Shown here piece after piece: positions 28,468 through 36,076 of a DNA stretch of 64,000 nucleotides (positions within the stretch are counted from its first letter, which is position 1; the number at the start of each line of letters is the position of its first letter). This DNA is from Manganibacter manganicus (GTDB taxonomy: Bacteria; Pseudomonadota; Alphaproteobacteria; Rhizobiales; Rhizobiaceae), in assembly GCF_002075885.1 (NCBI RefSeq), contig NZ_MDET01000007.1, positions 62,216-126,215 on the forward strand, in the 5' to 3' direction. The translations under genes and the position numbers were made by a program. The notes under the pieces are model-generated. The model was not told the DNA's origin. It saw only the letters and a program-made list of their open reading frames with translations, and did no database searches.

Positions 28468-29445
28468 TTAGCCGGCTATTCCTCTCTCGAAGTGCGAGGG
28501 GAGATAGCCAAAACGCCTCCGAAACGCGCCGGAAAACCGTCCTGGATTGCGAAATCCGACCGACAAGGCAACATCGGTGAGATTGGCATATGAGCCTGAG
28601 CGTAAAAGTTCCTCGGCGGCCTCCAGACGCATTTGTCTCAGATAGATCATCGGTGTTGTCTGATATTGCTGCCGGAAGGTGTAGTGAAGCGCACGTGGAC
28701 TGCAACCAGCCGCGCTGGCGATCATGTCGATGGTTATCGGTTCGGCGAGATTGGCACGCATGAAATCAAGCGCCCGTCGGATCGCTCTTGGCGTCAGACG
28801 GTCATTGTCTCTCGACAGGGTGTCCATGATCGAATTCGGCAGAGTGAGCAAAAGCGACGAGACGATGAGATCGCGATACTGGCTGGCCAGAACGGCGTGA
28901 CGGCTCGGGATATCCCCCGTCTGTATCGATTCCAGCATGTTGTGGGCGTCGATTATGAGGCGCTGCAAAACGGCCAGGCTTGATTGCTCGCGGCGAACCA
29001 GGGGATGCCAGTCGATTCGACGCGGCGGTTCGATATGGAAATGACGGCTAAGCACATCGCTGAGAATGCGCTCCGGAACATCAACGACCAGTTTTGTTCC
29101 TTCCGGAGCGATTTGGGCCAACCTGCCTTCATTGACGGGCGTGACCAGACAATCGCCCTCGCCGGCATCTATGTTCTGTGCGCCGACGCTCGCGGAAATC
29201 GCCATCGGACCTTTCGTCACGAAGGTGAGGGTTAGTACCGGACTGTCGATTCTGCTCGTGGCGCGCACCGCGTAGTTGCCGGCCAAAGCGGCAACGCTTA
29301 CGCCGTCGATATCCTGAAATCGCGCCTGCATCTCACAGGGCACCCCATCGGGCCGCTCGATCTCATAATGCGTGCCGGAAGAGTGTTCTTCCAATGTCTC
29401 GGCAATGGCATCGGCCCCGACGAGACTCAACCGGTTCTGAGACAT
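28468..29445 (-). CDS. AraC-family transcriptional regulator next to the giant autotransporter
   Basis: The 325-residue regulator has an N-terminal sensing domain of about 200 residues and a C-terminal double helix-turn-helix. The HTH region covers RAIRRALDFMRANLAEPITIDMIASAAGCSPRALHYTFRQQYQTTPMIYLRQMRLEAAEELLRSG and the second helix pair LTDVALSVGFRNPGRFSGAFRRRFGYLPS. It lies directly upstream of the autotransporter on the same strand with a 242-bp gap. Control of the autotransporter is an inference from position, strengthened because the second autotransporter here also has an adjacent AraC regulator. The ligand is unknown. Confidence 0.9.
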   Translation of the reverse strand: MSQNRLSLVGADAIAETLEEHSSGTHYEIERPDGVPCEMQARFQDIDGVSVAALAGNYAVRATSRIDSPVLTLTFVTKGPMAISASVGAQNIDAGEGDCLVTPVNEGRLAQIAPEGTKLVVDVPERILSDVLSRHFHIEPPRRIDWHPLVRREQSSLAVLQRLIIDAHNMLESIQTGDIPSRHAVLASQYRDLIVSSLLLTLPNSIMDTLSRDNDRLTPRAIRRALDFMRANLAEPITIDMIASAAGCSPRALHYTFRQQYQTTPMIYLRQMRLEAAEELLRSGSYANLTDVALSVGFRNPGRFSGAFRRRFGYLPSHFERGIAG

Positions 29446-29511
29446 CTATTTTTTCTGTTTTTCGGGCATGCCGTCGCACAGGCCGCAACGGCTACCGCCA
29501 GCACGTTCACG

Positions 29512-29799
29512 TCAGTTAATTGGGTTCGGTGACGCGCGCCTCGGATCACGCCGTGGCGTGTATCGAAGAACCATGAGAAGCCAGACGGTATTCTGGGTAG
29601 CCAGAAGGATCGCAGCCAGGCCCGACCACCACTGCTCCAGACTATGGTAGTAGAACAGGTTCCAGATCCCGTAACTCCAGAAGAATGCCGGGGTCAGCCA
29701 ATGCACGCCCTGAACGATCTTCAGGCGCCACGCCCTCATGATTGAAGGAAACAGTACGATGCACGCGATCACTTCGGCTACTGCATTGATCTGGTCCAT
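29512..29799 (-). CDS. Small membrane protein with PQ-loop/SemiSWEET-like pattern
   Basis: The 95-residue protein is predicted to have three transmembrane segments (INAVAEVIACIVLFPSIM, GVHWLTPAFFWSYGIWNLFYY, WWSGLAAILLATQNTVWLLMVL). The sequence FPSIMRAWRLKIVQGVHWLTPAFFWSYGIWNLFYY follows the spacing of PQ-loop helices (proline motif, basic stretch, W..YG). A Q-N pair in the third helix resembles SemiSWEET transporters. This likeness is weak, and the family is unproven. The ATG at 29799 is preferred over one five codons upstream. It stands between the AraC gene and the two-component genes and is not obviously in an operon with either. Confidence 0.55.
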   Translation of the reverse strand: MDQINAVAEVIACIVLFPSIMRAWRLKIVQGVHWLTPAFFWSYGIWNLFYYHSLEQWWSGLAAILLATQNTVWLLMVLRYTPRRDPRRASPNPIN

Positions 29800-29814
29800 G
29801 GTGTCACCCCGCAT

Positions 29815-30328
29815 TTGACCTTCGACCGACTACTTCGATTCCTCTCATGCTCATGGTTTGGATTCGCATCGCCTGCGATGAGGCAATGCGAGGAAGGTCA
29901 TCGGCCGACAGGCCGGAATCAAGGCGAGCGGCCCGGCGGACCACGCAAGCCCACTCGAACAATTCCTGCTAGGTCTCATGATGCCCCCTCGTGCGACAGA
30001 GTCCGTTTGGTAGCCCGTCCTGTGCCCTTTTTTTGCCCGGAGCGACCTCACGGAATTGTTCGCCCGGCATGCCGAATACGTCGTTCCGCACGCGTCCGCC
30101 ACGCATACAAAAAGGCGCACTTTCAATAATTTATTGTCTGACAAAGCGTCACAAAGTGTACGGTTCAGAGTAAGGCGTCATCGCAAAAATTCCACCGATC
30201 AATTCCAACGAATTCTGATGAATTCTTGCAATGGCCAGCCATGCTTGCGCTTCGGTTCAACACCTGCAAAGTTCCGGCGTCGAATCTGGGCGGGATTAAG
30301 GCAAGGGATCGGGTATGAAAGCGCAGAG
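29815..30328. other. Intergenic region upstream of the two-component system
   Basis: This 514-bp stretch shows no recognisable gene. Its GC content drops around 30110-30240. A small inverted repeat TTGTC-T-GACAA lies at about 30133-30143, within the likely promoter zone of the kinase gene. No confident -35/-10 pair was found. The open frame that begins at 30056 is taken to be an untranslated extension of the kinase frame. Confidence 0.4.
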
Positions 30329-31777
30329 ATGCTTGATCTCAGGACGATTCTGGTCGTCACGCTGGCAACGGCAAGCCTCCAGGCGGTGGCCTGGATTTTT
30401 GTCTGGCGGGCATGGCGCCATCTCTATCAGCTGAAATTTCTTGCCGCCGGTTTCATTGCGATTGCGGTGGGCGTATTGTTGACGCTTCTTCGCGGGCAAC
30501 ATCCGGCGACACTTGAGATCGTCCTGTACAACACCATACTCAAGCTGGGTCTCGTGCTGCTCGCTGAAGGGCTCGCCCGTTTCCTGGGGCAGTCGCGTTA
30601 TAGCTGGATCGGCATTTTTCTGCTGCTCTTTCAAACTGTGACCTGGAGCGTCGCTTTGACGGCGGCGCCGGATAACATTGCCGTCCGCATCCATACCTCG
30701 ACTCTCTTCACCGTGGTCATCATGTCGATGATGTGCCTGGCTCTCATGCGCGACCGAACGCAACCGCGCCTGCTGCGCTGGATTACGATCGGCGTGTTGG
30801 CCGAATACTTGGTCGCCAGCATCGCCCACAGCATCATCGAATTTCGGTTGCCGTCCGACTTCCAGAGTGCCCCGGTGCTTGCCGACCGCAATGCCTGGTA
30901 TCTGCTACAGGGCACGCTCTTCCTGATCGCATTCTTTGCCTGCCTGCTCTTCATGGTCAGTTCACGATTGTCCGCCGAGCTGCGTGAGAAAAACGATGCG
31001 CTGTCGAAGGAGGTGATGCGCATGCGCAGACTGGAAAGCAGGTTGAATACCAGCCTTGAAGCGGAACGCGACCTGCGACAGGAACAAGCGGACTTCATGC
31101 GTGTCGTCGGTCACGAATTCCGCACGCCGCTTGCGGTAATTCGCAACGCCGTCGAGATGATCCGCCTCACTGCCGGTGAATTTCCCGAAGCGACACGCGA
31201 ACGGCTTTCAGGAATCGACAACGCCCTCAATCGCCTGTTCTCCCTGATCGACCGGTTCATGACGAACGATCGAGACAATGGCTTTCAACCTGAGCGTATC
31301 CAGGTCGTCTCCTTTCTGGGAGACGTACGGCTGCACTTCGAGATGACGGCACAGGTGAACCGTCTGCACTTTGTCGTCGAAGACAAAACCTCATCCTTCA
31401 ACGTCGATCCCGATATGCTGGCAACCGTCATCATCAATCTGGTCGATAACGCTCTCAAATACTCTCCCGCCGATCGACCAGTCCGCGTTACCGCCAGTCA
31501 GGGGCGTGGCGCCGTGGTGATCGAGGTGCGCGATCGCGGCATTGGCATCCCTGCTGCTGAATTGGGCAAGATCGGCCGCCGCTTCTTTCGAGCCTCCAAT
31601 GCCAAGACTGTTGCCGGAGCCGGCCTCGGGCTCTACTCAGCACGGCGGCTCCTTGCCTATCACGGAGGGACGCTGCAACTTGAGCCGAACGGCGAGGGCG
31701 GAACAACAGCCATCGTGCGTGTGCCTCTGTCACCCGGCTCATCCGACAAGATCATGCTGGAATGGGCCACTGCATGA
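30329..31777 (+). CDS. Multi-pass membrane sensor histidine kinase
   Basis: The 482-residue kinase begins with about seven hydrophobic helices (residues 5-215) that form an integral-membrane sensor module with little periplasmic mass. A coiled-coil linker (REKNDALSKEVMRMRRLESRLNTSLEAERDLRQE) leads to the HisKA helix VVGHEFRTPLAVIRNAVEM with His262. The ATPase domain shows N box NLVDNALKYS, DRGIGIP and GAGLGLYSARRLLAYHGG. The ATG at 30329 is chosen because it begins the first membrane helix. The frame is open further upstream (to 30056) but has no membrane or domain features there. It overlaps the response-regulator start by 4 bp, so it forms a classical coupled pair. Confidence 0.92.
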   Translation: MLDLRTILVVTLATASLQAVAWIFVWRAWRHLYQLKFLAAGFIAIAVGVLLTLLRGQHPATLEIVLYNTILKLGLVLLAEGLARFLGQSRYSWIGIFLLLFQTVTWSVALTAAPDNIAVRIHTSTLFTVVIMSMMCLALMRDRTQPRLLRWITIGVLAEYLVASIAHSIIEFRLPSDFQSAPVLADRNAWYLLQGTLFLIAFFACLLFMVSSRLSAELREKNDALSKEVMRMRRLESRLNTSLEAERDLRQEQADFMRVVGHEFRTPLAVIRNAVEMIRLTAGEFPEATRERLSGIDNALNRLFSLIDRFMTNDRDNGFQPERIQVVSFLGDVRLHFEMTAQVNRLHFVVEDKTSSFNVDPDMLATVIINLVDNALKYSPADRPVRVTASQGRGAVVIEVRDRGIGIPAAELGKIGRRFFRASNAKTVAGAGLGLYSARRLLAYHGGTLQLEPNGEGGTTAIVRVPLSPGSSDKIMLEWATA

Positions 31778-32469
31778 CGCACATTCTCATCGTCGAGGAT
31801 GACCCCCGACAGCGTACGGATTTATCGGATTTCCTCATGCTGAGAGGTTTTACCACCACTGGGGTGGCGACGGCACGAGAAATGCGCGAAGTGCTGGCTG
31901 GCGGCGATTCGCCCGCCGTCATCGTCCTCGATGTCGGGTTGCCCGACGGAAACGGGTTCGAACTGGCAGCCGAAATCCGCCGGGCCCACGCTTGCGGCAT
32001 TGTCATGCTGACAGCGCTCGGCAGCAGCGAAGACCGCATCCAAGGCTTTGAAAGTGGCGCCGACATCTACCTCGTCAAGGAGAGTACGTTGCGGGAGGTC
32101 GAAGCGGCGATCCGCAGCCTGTTGCGACGAACCGGTGATTTTTCCGGTCCAGTGTCAGGCCATGACGACCGCTGGATCCTCGACAGCACGAACTGGCGTC
32201 TGACTGCGCCAAACCAGCATGCGCTCAGACTCACGGCGACCGAATTTGCCTTCATGAACATGCTCTGCACGCGAGCACGCGAGGTTTGCGGGCGAGAGCA
32301 ACTGATGGAAATACTGATGCGTCCCCGCTCCAGTTTCGACAACCGCCATCTCGACGCCCTCGTCAGCCGGCTGCGCCACAAGATCGAGCGTCATTTGAAG
32401 CTTCCCGCGCCGATCAAGGTGATCTATGGGGTGGGCTATACTTTCACGGCCCAAGCCACAGTGGAATGA
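31774..32469 (+). CDS. OmpR/PhoB-family response regulator
   Basis: The 231-residue regulator has a receiver domain (HILIVEDDPRQRTDLSDFL, phosphorylated Asp53 in VIVLDVGLPDGNGF, the Thr switch in VMLTAL and the Lys in YLVKES). A winged-helix DNA-binding domain follows (LRLTATEFAFMNML...VCGREQLMEIL...DNRHLDALVSRLRHKIER...VIYGVGYTF). It is translated from an ATG overlapping the kinase stop codon (ATGA). Direct targets are unknown. The gene ends 27 bp before the inverted-repeat cassette that holds an autotransporter remnant. Confidence 0.94.
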   Translation: MTHILIVEDDPRQRTDLSDFLMLRGFTTTGVATAREMREVLAGGDSPAVIVLDVGLPDGNGFELAAEIRRAHACGIVMLTALGSSEDRIQGFESGADIYLVKESTLREVEAAIRSLLRRTGDFSGPVSGHDDRWILDSTNWRLTAPNQHALRLTATEFAFMNMLCTRAREVCGREQLMEILMRPRSSFDNRHLDALVSRLRHKIERHLKLPAPIKVIYGVGYTFTAQATVE

Positions 32470-32496
32470 ACACACAGATGTCGGTGCATTTCATAT

Positions 32497-32805
32497 GGTT
32501 GTGTTGCAAACTTTTTGAAGGGTGCTTGGGTAGCAATTCCAGCAAGCGGCGCCCTTGACGCCTACCTCGAAGTCATCGCTGATGTTCCAAACCGAGCCGC
32601 CGCCGGTCATCGTCGCAGTGCCGGTAGAACCGCCCTAGGTACCCGGCGTCGTAAAGCCGGTCTGGACCTTACCGCCATCGGCGATAGTGAGCGTGCCCTT
32701 GCCCCAGAAGCCGACATGGAATTGGATCGGCGGATCGCGAGCTGCTCCGCTATTGAGGCCATACCTCGCCTGCAATGACCTTTCCAAAAGGTTTGCGACA
32801 GAACC
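32497..32805. mobile_element. 309-bp cassette bounded by IS6-like imperfect inverted repeats
   Basis: The left end reads GGTTGTGTTGCAAACTTTTT inward (32497-32516 and on to 32520). The right end read inward on the minus strand begins GGTTCTGTCGCAAACCTTTT (32805 leftward). The two 24-base ends agree at 19 positions. They resemble the GGxxCTGTTGCAAA ends of IS6-family elements. Between them there is no transposase, only a degenerate autotransporter passenger fragment. No 8-bp target duplication was found. The assignment to IS6 is by memory of end sequences, not by search. Confidence 0.55.
32545..32745 (-). pseudogene. Degenerate autotransporter passenger fragment
   Basis: The minus strand reads PPIQFHVGFWGKGTLTIADG, GKVQTGFTTPGT, an in-frame TAG, then GGSTGTATMTGGGSVWNISD and DFEVGVKG. 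This lines up with QFHVGFKGEGSLTITDQGEV...SLGYQGNGTAAVKDGAVWIISDDFGVGV of the autotransporter encoded at 54870-58028. The DNA shares a 16-base identical run (agccgacatggaattg at 32709-32724 and 56966-56981). The fragment has no start, no barrel domain and an internal stop. It is a remnant of a related T5SS passenger gene captured within the inverted-repeat cassette. Confidence 0.8.
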
Positions 32806-33056
32806 TTTCCCGCAGCTTGAATGAACATTGGAAGAAATTCACGACGAGCCGAACCAACCGGTATAGATCGGCAAGAACGGCGGCAGCTGCAACGCCTTTG
32901 TAGCGATGATAGCCGACAATGCGGCGGACGAGCGATCCGTTCTTCTGTTACACAAAGGCCCGATTGTTCTTGCGGTAGGAACGACACCGCGTGACTTCCG
33001 GTAGGAGGTCCGGCGCTCGTCCAACGGATAAAGCTCGCTGATCTCGGCATTCACTT
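32800..33056 (-). pseudogene. Transposase C-terminal remnant (rve/DDE integrase-core type)
   Basis: The minus strand reads PEVTRCRSYRKNNRAFV, an in-frame TAA, QKNGSLVRRIVGYHRYKGVA, AAAVLADLYRLVRLVVNFFQ and CSFKLRE. This matches the conserved C-terminal part of integrase-core transposases (TRSRPYRKNDQA.VEQKNG..VRR.VGY.R..G..A...L..LY...RLFVNFFQPSFKL). The stop codon replaces the catalytic-region Glu of VEQKNG. The reading breaks off exactly where the right inverted repeat of the neighbouring cassette starts. It is a dead fragment; the IS family (IS481-like) is a guess. Confidence 0.7.
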
Positions 33057-33407
33057 GCCCGGCTGCGGCACGCGAATTTATGCTGTAGCGTGAGTTCCTC
33101 TACGCATGTGTGACACCATTCTGAAGACCGGGACATCAGCGCCACTACATTCCTGGGCGTGGGGCGTGTTTGGCTAATTGAGACGCAACCCTTCGGATAC
33201 GGCAACCCCTCGAACGTAACGGTGGTTTACCTGCGGATCGCCCATCCCGGATCACTTACAGACGGCTGGCAACCTCAAGTCGCCGAACCATAAACGGTTA
33301 GTGCTCTGCGACGGACCTTGTTACGGATAACTACGCTCTCCGAATCGAAAGACGATTGTGATATTCTACACCTTCATCCATGTGCCCGCTGCTCAGAACC
33401 CAGTTGA
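33057..33407. other. Unassigned stretch between transposase remnant and ribokinase gene
   Basis: About 350 bp in which no coherent frame or family was recognised on either strand. Its composition is more mixed than the flanking genes. It is probably decayed insertion-element or island DNA at the border of the sugar locus. Confidence 0.4.
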
Positions 33408-34349
33408 TCATGAACTACTACCATGCAAATGCCCTGGATAGAGGCTCATCGTTTCGGCCAGCGAGGGCATGGAAGGCGCAGTGCCGGCGCGCGTGACGGA
33501 GATGCCGGCCACGGCACAGCCGAACCGAACCGCTTCGACGGCGGAAAACCCTTTGGCGAGGGCGGCGGCAAAGCCGCCATTGAACGCATCGCCGGCACCT
33601 GTCGTCTCGACAACCGGACCGGCGGAAACCGCGGGAAAGTGAATAGACTGGTCCTTGCCGTGAAGGAGTGCACCGCGTTCGCCAAGCGTAATGATCGCCG
33701 CCCGCGCACCCTTAGCCAGCAGGATTTCGGCCGCGGCTCTGGCGTCTTCGACATTCGCCACTGAACGCCCAGTCAAAGCCTCGGCCTCAGTCTCGTTTGG
33801 CGTAATGTAATCGCAGAGCGGATAGAGCGCGTCGGGCAGATCGGCGGCCGGCGCCGGGTTGAGGACGGTTGTCACACCAGCCTCGCGGGCAATCTGCAAG
33901 GCGCGGATGGCCGCATCGACCGGCTGTTCGAGTTGCGTGACAAACACGCTTGCCGAGCGGATCAATGCCGCACGGGCCTCAATGTCGCGCGACGTGATGA
34001 GGGCGGCGGCGCCCGGCGAAACGATGATGGCATTATCGCCGGTGCGGTCATCGATAAAGATATAGGCCGCACCCGTATAGCTTTCGGGCGTGGCGATCAC
34101 CGCCGGGCTGACGCCGGCATCGCGCCACGTCTCCATTGCCATGTCGGCGAAAGTGTCGACGCCGAGACGGGTGATGAAATGTGTCTCGACCTCCAGTTTC
34201 GCCGCCGCCACCGCCTGGTTGGAACCTTTTCCTCCAGGGCCGAGCTTAAAGCCCGATCCGAGTATGGTTTCGCCCATGACCGGCTGGCGCGGCGCACGAT
34301 AAGCGGTATCGGCGACGAAGACGCCGAGTATGACAACCGGACCGGGCAC
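33408..34349 (-). CDS. PfkB-family sugar kinase (ribokinase-like)
   Basis: The 313-residue kinase has the ribokinase signatures GSGFKLGPGGKGSNQAVAAAKL near the N-terminus and VETTGAGDAFNGGFAAAL near residue 245, with the catalytic Asp in GAGD. The start is taken as GTG at 34349 (VPGPVVILGVFVADTAYRAP), with GGAG seven bases upstream and four bases after the fucU stop. No ATG lies close by; the frame is open to 34403. Ribokinases phosphorylate ribose or deoxyribose at O5. Here the gene is linked to a FucU/RbsD mutarotase and an ABC importer, so it probably phosphorylates the imported sugar or a degradation product. Confidence 0.87.
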   Translation of the reverse strand: MPGPVVILGVFVADTAYRAPRQPVMGETILGSGFKLGPGGKGSNQAVAAAKLEVETHFITRLGVDTFADMAMETWRDAGVSPAVIATPESYTGAAYIFIDDRTGDNAIIVSPGAAALITSRDIEARAALIRSASVFVTQLEQPVDAAIRALQIAREAGVTTVLNPAPAADLPDALYPLCDYITPNETEAEALTGRSVANVEDARAAAEILLAKGARAAIITLGERGALLHGKDQSIHFPAVSAGPVVETTGAGDAFNGGFAAALAKGFSAVEAVRFGCAVAGISVTRAGTAPSMPSLAETMSLYPGHLHGSSS

Positions 34350-34353
34350 CTCC

Positions 34354-34809
34354 CTACTCCGCTTCCGGGGGAACGACGCCCTTGCGGAAGGCGAAGCAGC
34401 CATAGAACCGGCGTTCGCCCGTCTGGATCACGCAATAGGCCTGCTTGGCGCGTTCGTAAAAGGCATAGCGCTCGACGCCGATCATCGGCCGCGATTGGCC
34501 TTCGGCGCGATCGAGGACCGCCTGGACCTCCTGCTGTACCGGCGGAACCTCATTCGGCTGCCCGACGATTTCCATTCGCCCTGCCGCATCATCGACAAAA
34601 GAATCCAGCGGATAAAGCGACAAAATGGCCTCGGCAGCCTCAGCGGCAGTCACATTGTCGATCCTGAGCACCCGGCCAAGCCGTGTCTGGCGGGCAATCG
34701 AATCCGAGGGGAAGTTGGTGTCGGCAATGATGAGATCGTCGCCGTGCCCCATCGCGCGTAACGCATAAAGAACATCTGCGTTAAGCAGCGGATTGATTCC
34801 CTTGAGCAT
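34354..34809 (-). CDS. RbsD/FucU family sugar mutarotase
   Basis: The 151-residue protein starts MLKGINPLLNADVLYALRAMGHGDDLIIADTNFPSDS, the hallmark of the RbsD/FucU decameric mutarotases. These interconvert the anomers of fucose or ribose. The catalytic His in AMGHGD and the C-terminal YAFYERAKQAYCVIQTGERRFYGCFAFRKGV are both intact. The length and YAFYERA.. segment are closer to FucU (L-fucose mutarotase) than to RbsD. It lies between a ribokinase gene and the transporter ATPase gene on one strand with short gaps, so it is part of the uptake operon. Confidence 0.88.
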   Translation of the reverse strand: MLKGINPLLNADVLYALRAMGHGDDLIIADTNFPSDSIARQTRLGRVLRIDNVTAAEAAEAILSLYPLDSFVDDAAGRMEIVGQPNEVPPVQQEVQAVLDRAEGQSRPMIGVERYAFYERAKQAYCVIQTGERRFYGCFAFRKGVVPPEAE

Positions 34810-34831
34810 GTCGTCCTGCCTGTTGCCTCGA

Positions 34832-35887
34832 TCAGATACGTTTGCCGCTGACCGCGTCGAAAATATGGATATGCCCTTCCCGGGGCTTGATCCGGATCGT
34901 CGCGCCCGGCTCGAATTGATGCCGCTCCCTGAACAGGGCAACGATCTCCGTTTTGCCTGCGTGGGTGTAAACCAGCGTTTCCGATCCGGTCGGTTCCATC
35001 AGGATGATCTGAACCTCGACGCCATCGTCGACGAGATCGAAATGTTCCGGCCTGATGCCGAACACGACCTCCCGGCCCTCCGCCAGGGACATGCCCGGCG
35101 GCATGGGCAGCACTGCCCCGCCGACGTCGATCGAGCCGCCGCCGCGCGTGACCACGCCCTTGAGACGGTTCATCGAAGGCGAGCCGATGAAACCCGCGAC
35201 GAACAGATTGGCCGGGCGATCGAACAGTTCCAACGGCGCGCCGATCTGTTCGACCCGGCCATCATGCATGACGACGATCTTGTCGGCCATGGTCATCGCC
35301 TCGATCTGGTCGTGCGTGACATAGATGGTGGTCGTCTTGAGCCGCTGGTGCAGTTCCTTGATCTCTGTGCGCATCTGCACACGCAATTGGGCATCGAGGT
35401 TGGACAGCGGCTCATCGAACAGAAAGACCTGCGGATCGCGCACGATGGCGCGGCCCATGGCGACACGCTGGCGCTGGCCGCCCGAAAGCTGACGCGGATA
35501 GCGTTTCAAAAGCGGGGTCAGCGCCAATATGTCGGCTGCCGCGCGCACCTTCTGCTCCACCACTTTCGGATCGACCTTCTTGAGCTTCAATGCAAAGCCC
35601 ATGTTCTGTTCGACCGTCTTGTGCGGGTAGAGGGCGTAGCTCTGGAACACCATGGCGATGTCGCGGCGCGCGGGCGACAGATTGTTCACCGCCTTGCCAC
35701 CGATGACGATGTTGCCCGCCGTCACGCTTTCCAGCCCGGCAACCATGCGCAGCAGGGTTGACTTGCCACAACCGGACGGCCCCACCAGCACCACGAACTG
35801 CCCGTCGGAAATACCGATGTTGACGCCGTGAAGGACCTGCGTCGCCCCATACGATTTAGCCACGTCACGGATAGCGACTTCTGCCAT
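34832..35887 (-). CDS. Sugar ABC transporter ATP-binding protein (MalK/UgpC type)
   Basis: The 351-residue ATPase powers the importer whose binding protein and permeases are encoded divergently at 36077-39856. It shows Walker A GPSGCGKST, Q-loop VFQSYALYPHKT, signature LSGGQRQRVAMGRAI, Walker B VFLFDEPLSNLDA and H-loop TIYVTHDQIEAM. A C-terminal TOBE/OB domain (VFGIRPEHFDL...) is typical of carbohydrate importers of the CUT1 group. It is the first gene of the minus-strand operon with fucU and the kinase. The substrate is inferred to be a monosaccharide from the company it keeps. Confidence 0.94.
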   Translation of the reverse strand: MAEVAIRDVAKSYGATQVLHGVNIGISDGQFVVLVGPSGCGKSTLLRMVAGLESVTAGNIVIGGKAVNNLSPARRDIAMVFQSYALYPHKTVEQNMGFALKLKKVDPKVVEQKVRAAADILALTPLLKRYPRQLSGGQRQRVAMGRAIVRDPQVFLFDEPLSNLDAQLRVQMRTEIKELHQRLKTTTIYVTHDQIEAMTMADKIVVMHDGRVEQIGAPLELFDRPANLFVAGFIGSPSMNRLKGVVTRGGGSIDVGGAVLPMPPGMSLAEGREVVFGIRPEHFDLVDDGVEVQIILMEPTGSETLVYTHAGKTEIVALFRERHQFEPGATIRIKPREGHIHIFDAVSGKRI

Positions 35888-35965
35888 GTCCCCCTTCTCA
35901 TTTTTTATTGAGCCAGGGCACGAACCCTAACGAAGCATATGAGCGAAATCTATTACATCGCGGCG

Positions 35966-35996
35966 TTGACTCCGCAATGGGTTCTGACAGAATTGA
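35966..35996 (+). promoter_or_regulatory. Possible promoter of the binding-protein operon
   Basis: TTGACT at 35966-35971 is a good -35 box in the 189-bp divergent gap between the ATPase and binding-protein genes. The sequence 17 bp downstream (agaatt) is a poor -10, so the promoter may need an activator. The call is tentative. Confidence 0.3.
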
Positions 35997-36076
35997 TCAA
36001 AGCATTGGCGAAACGCGAGTTTCAACAGTGAATTTTTCGGCCACCACAGGGTGACCCGAAGCTGGGAGGAAGTTGA

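Noticed and set aside
29851..30144. Minus-strand frame of 97 codons in the gap before the two-component genes
   Set aside because: Arg/Cys-rich composition, no ribosome binding site or family likeness.
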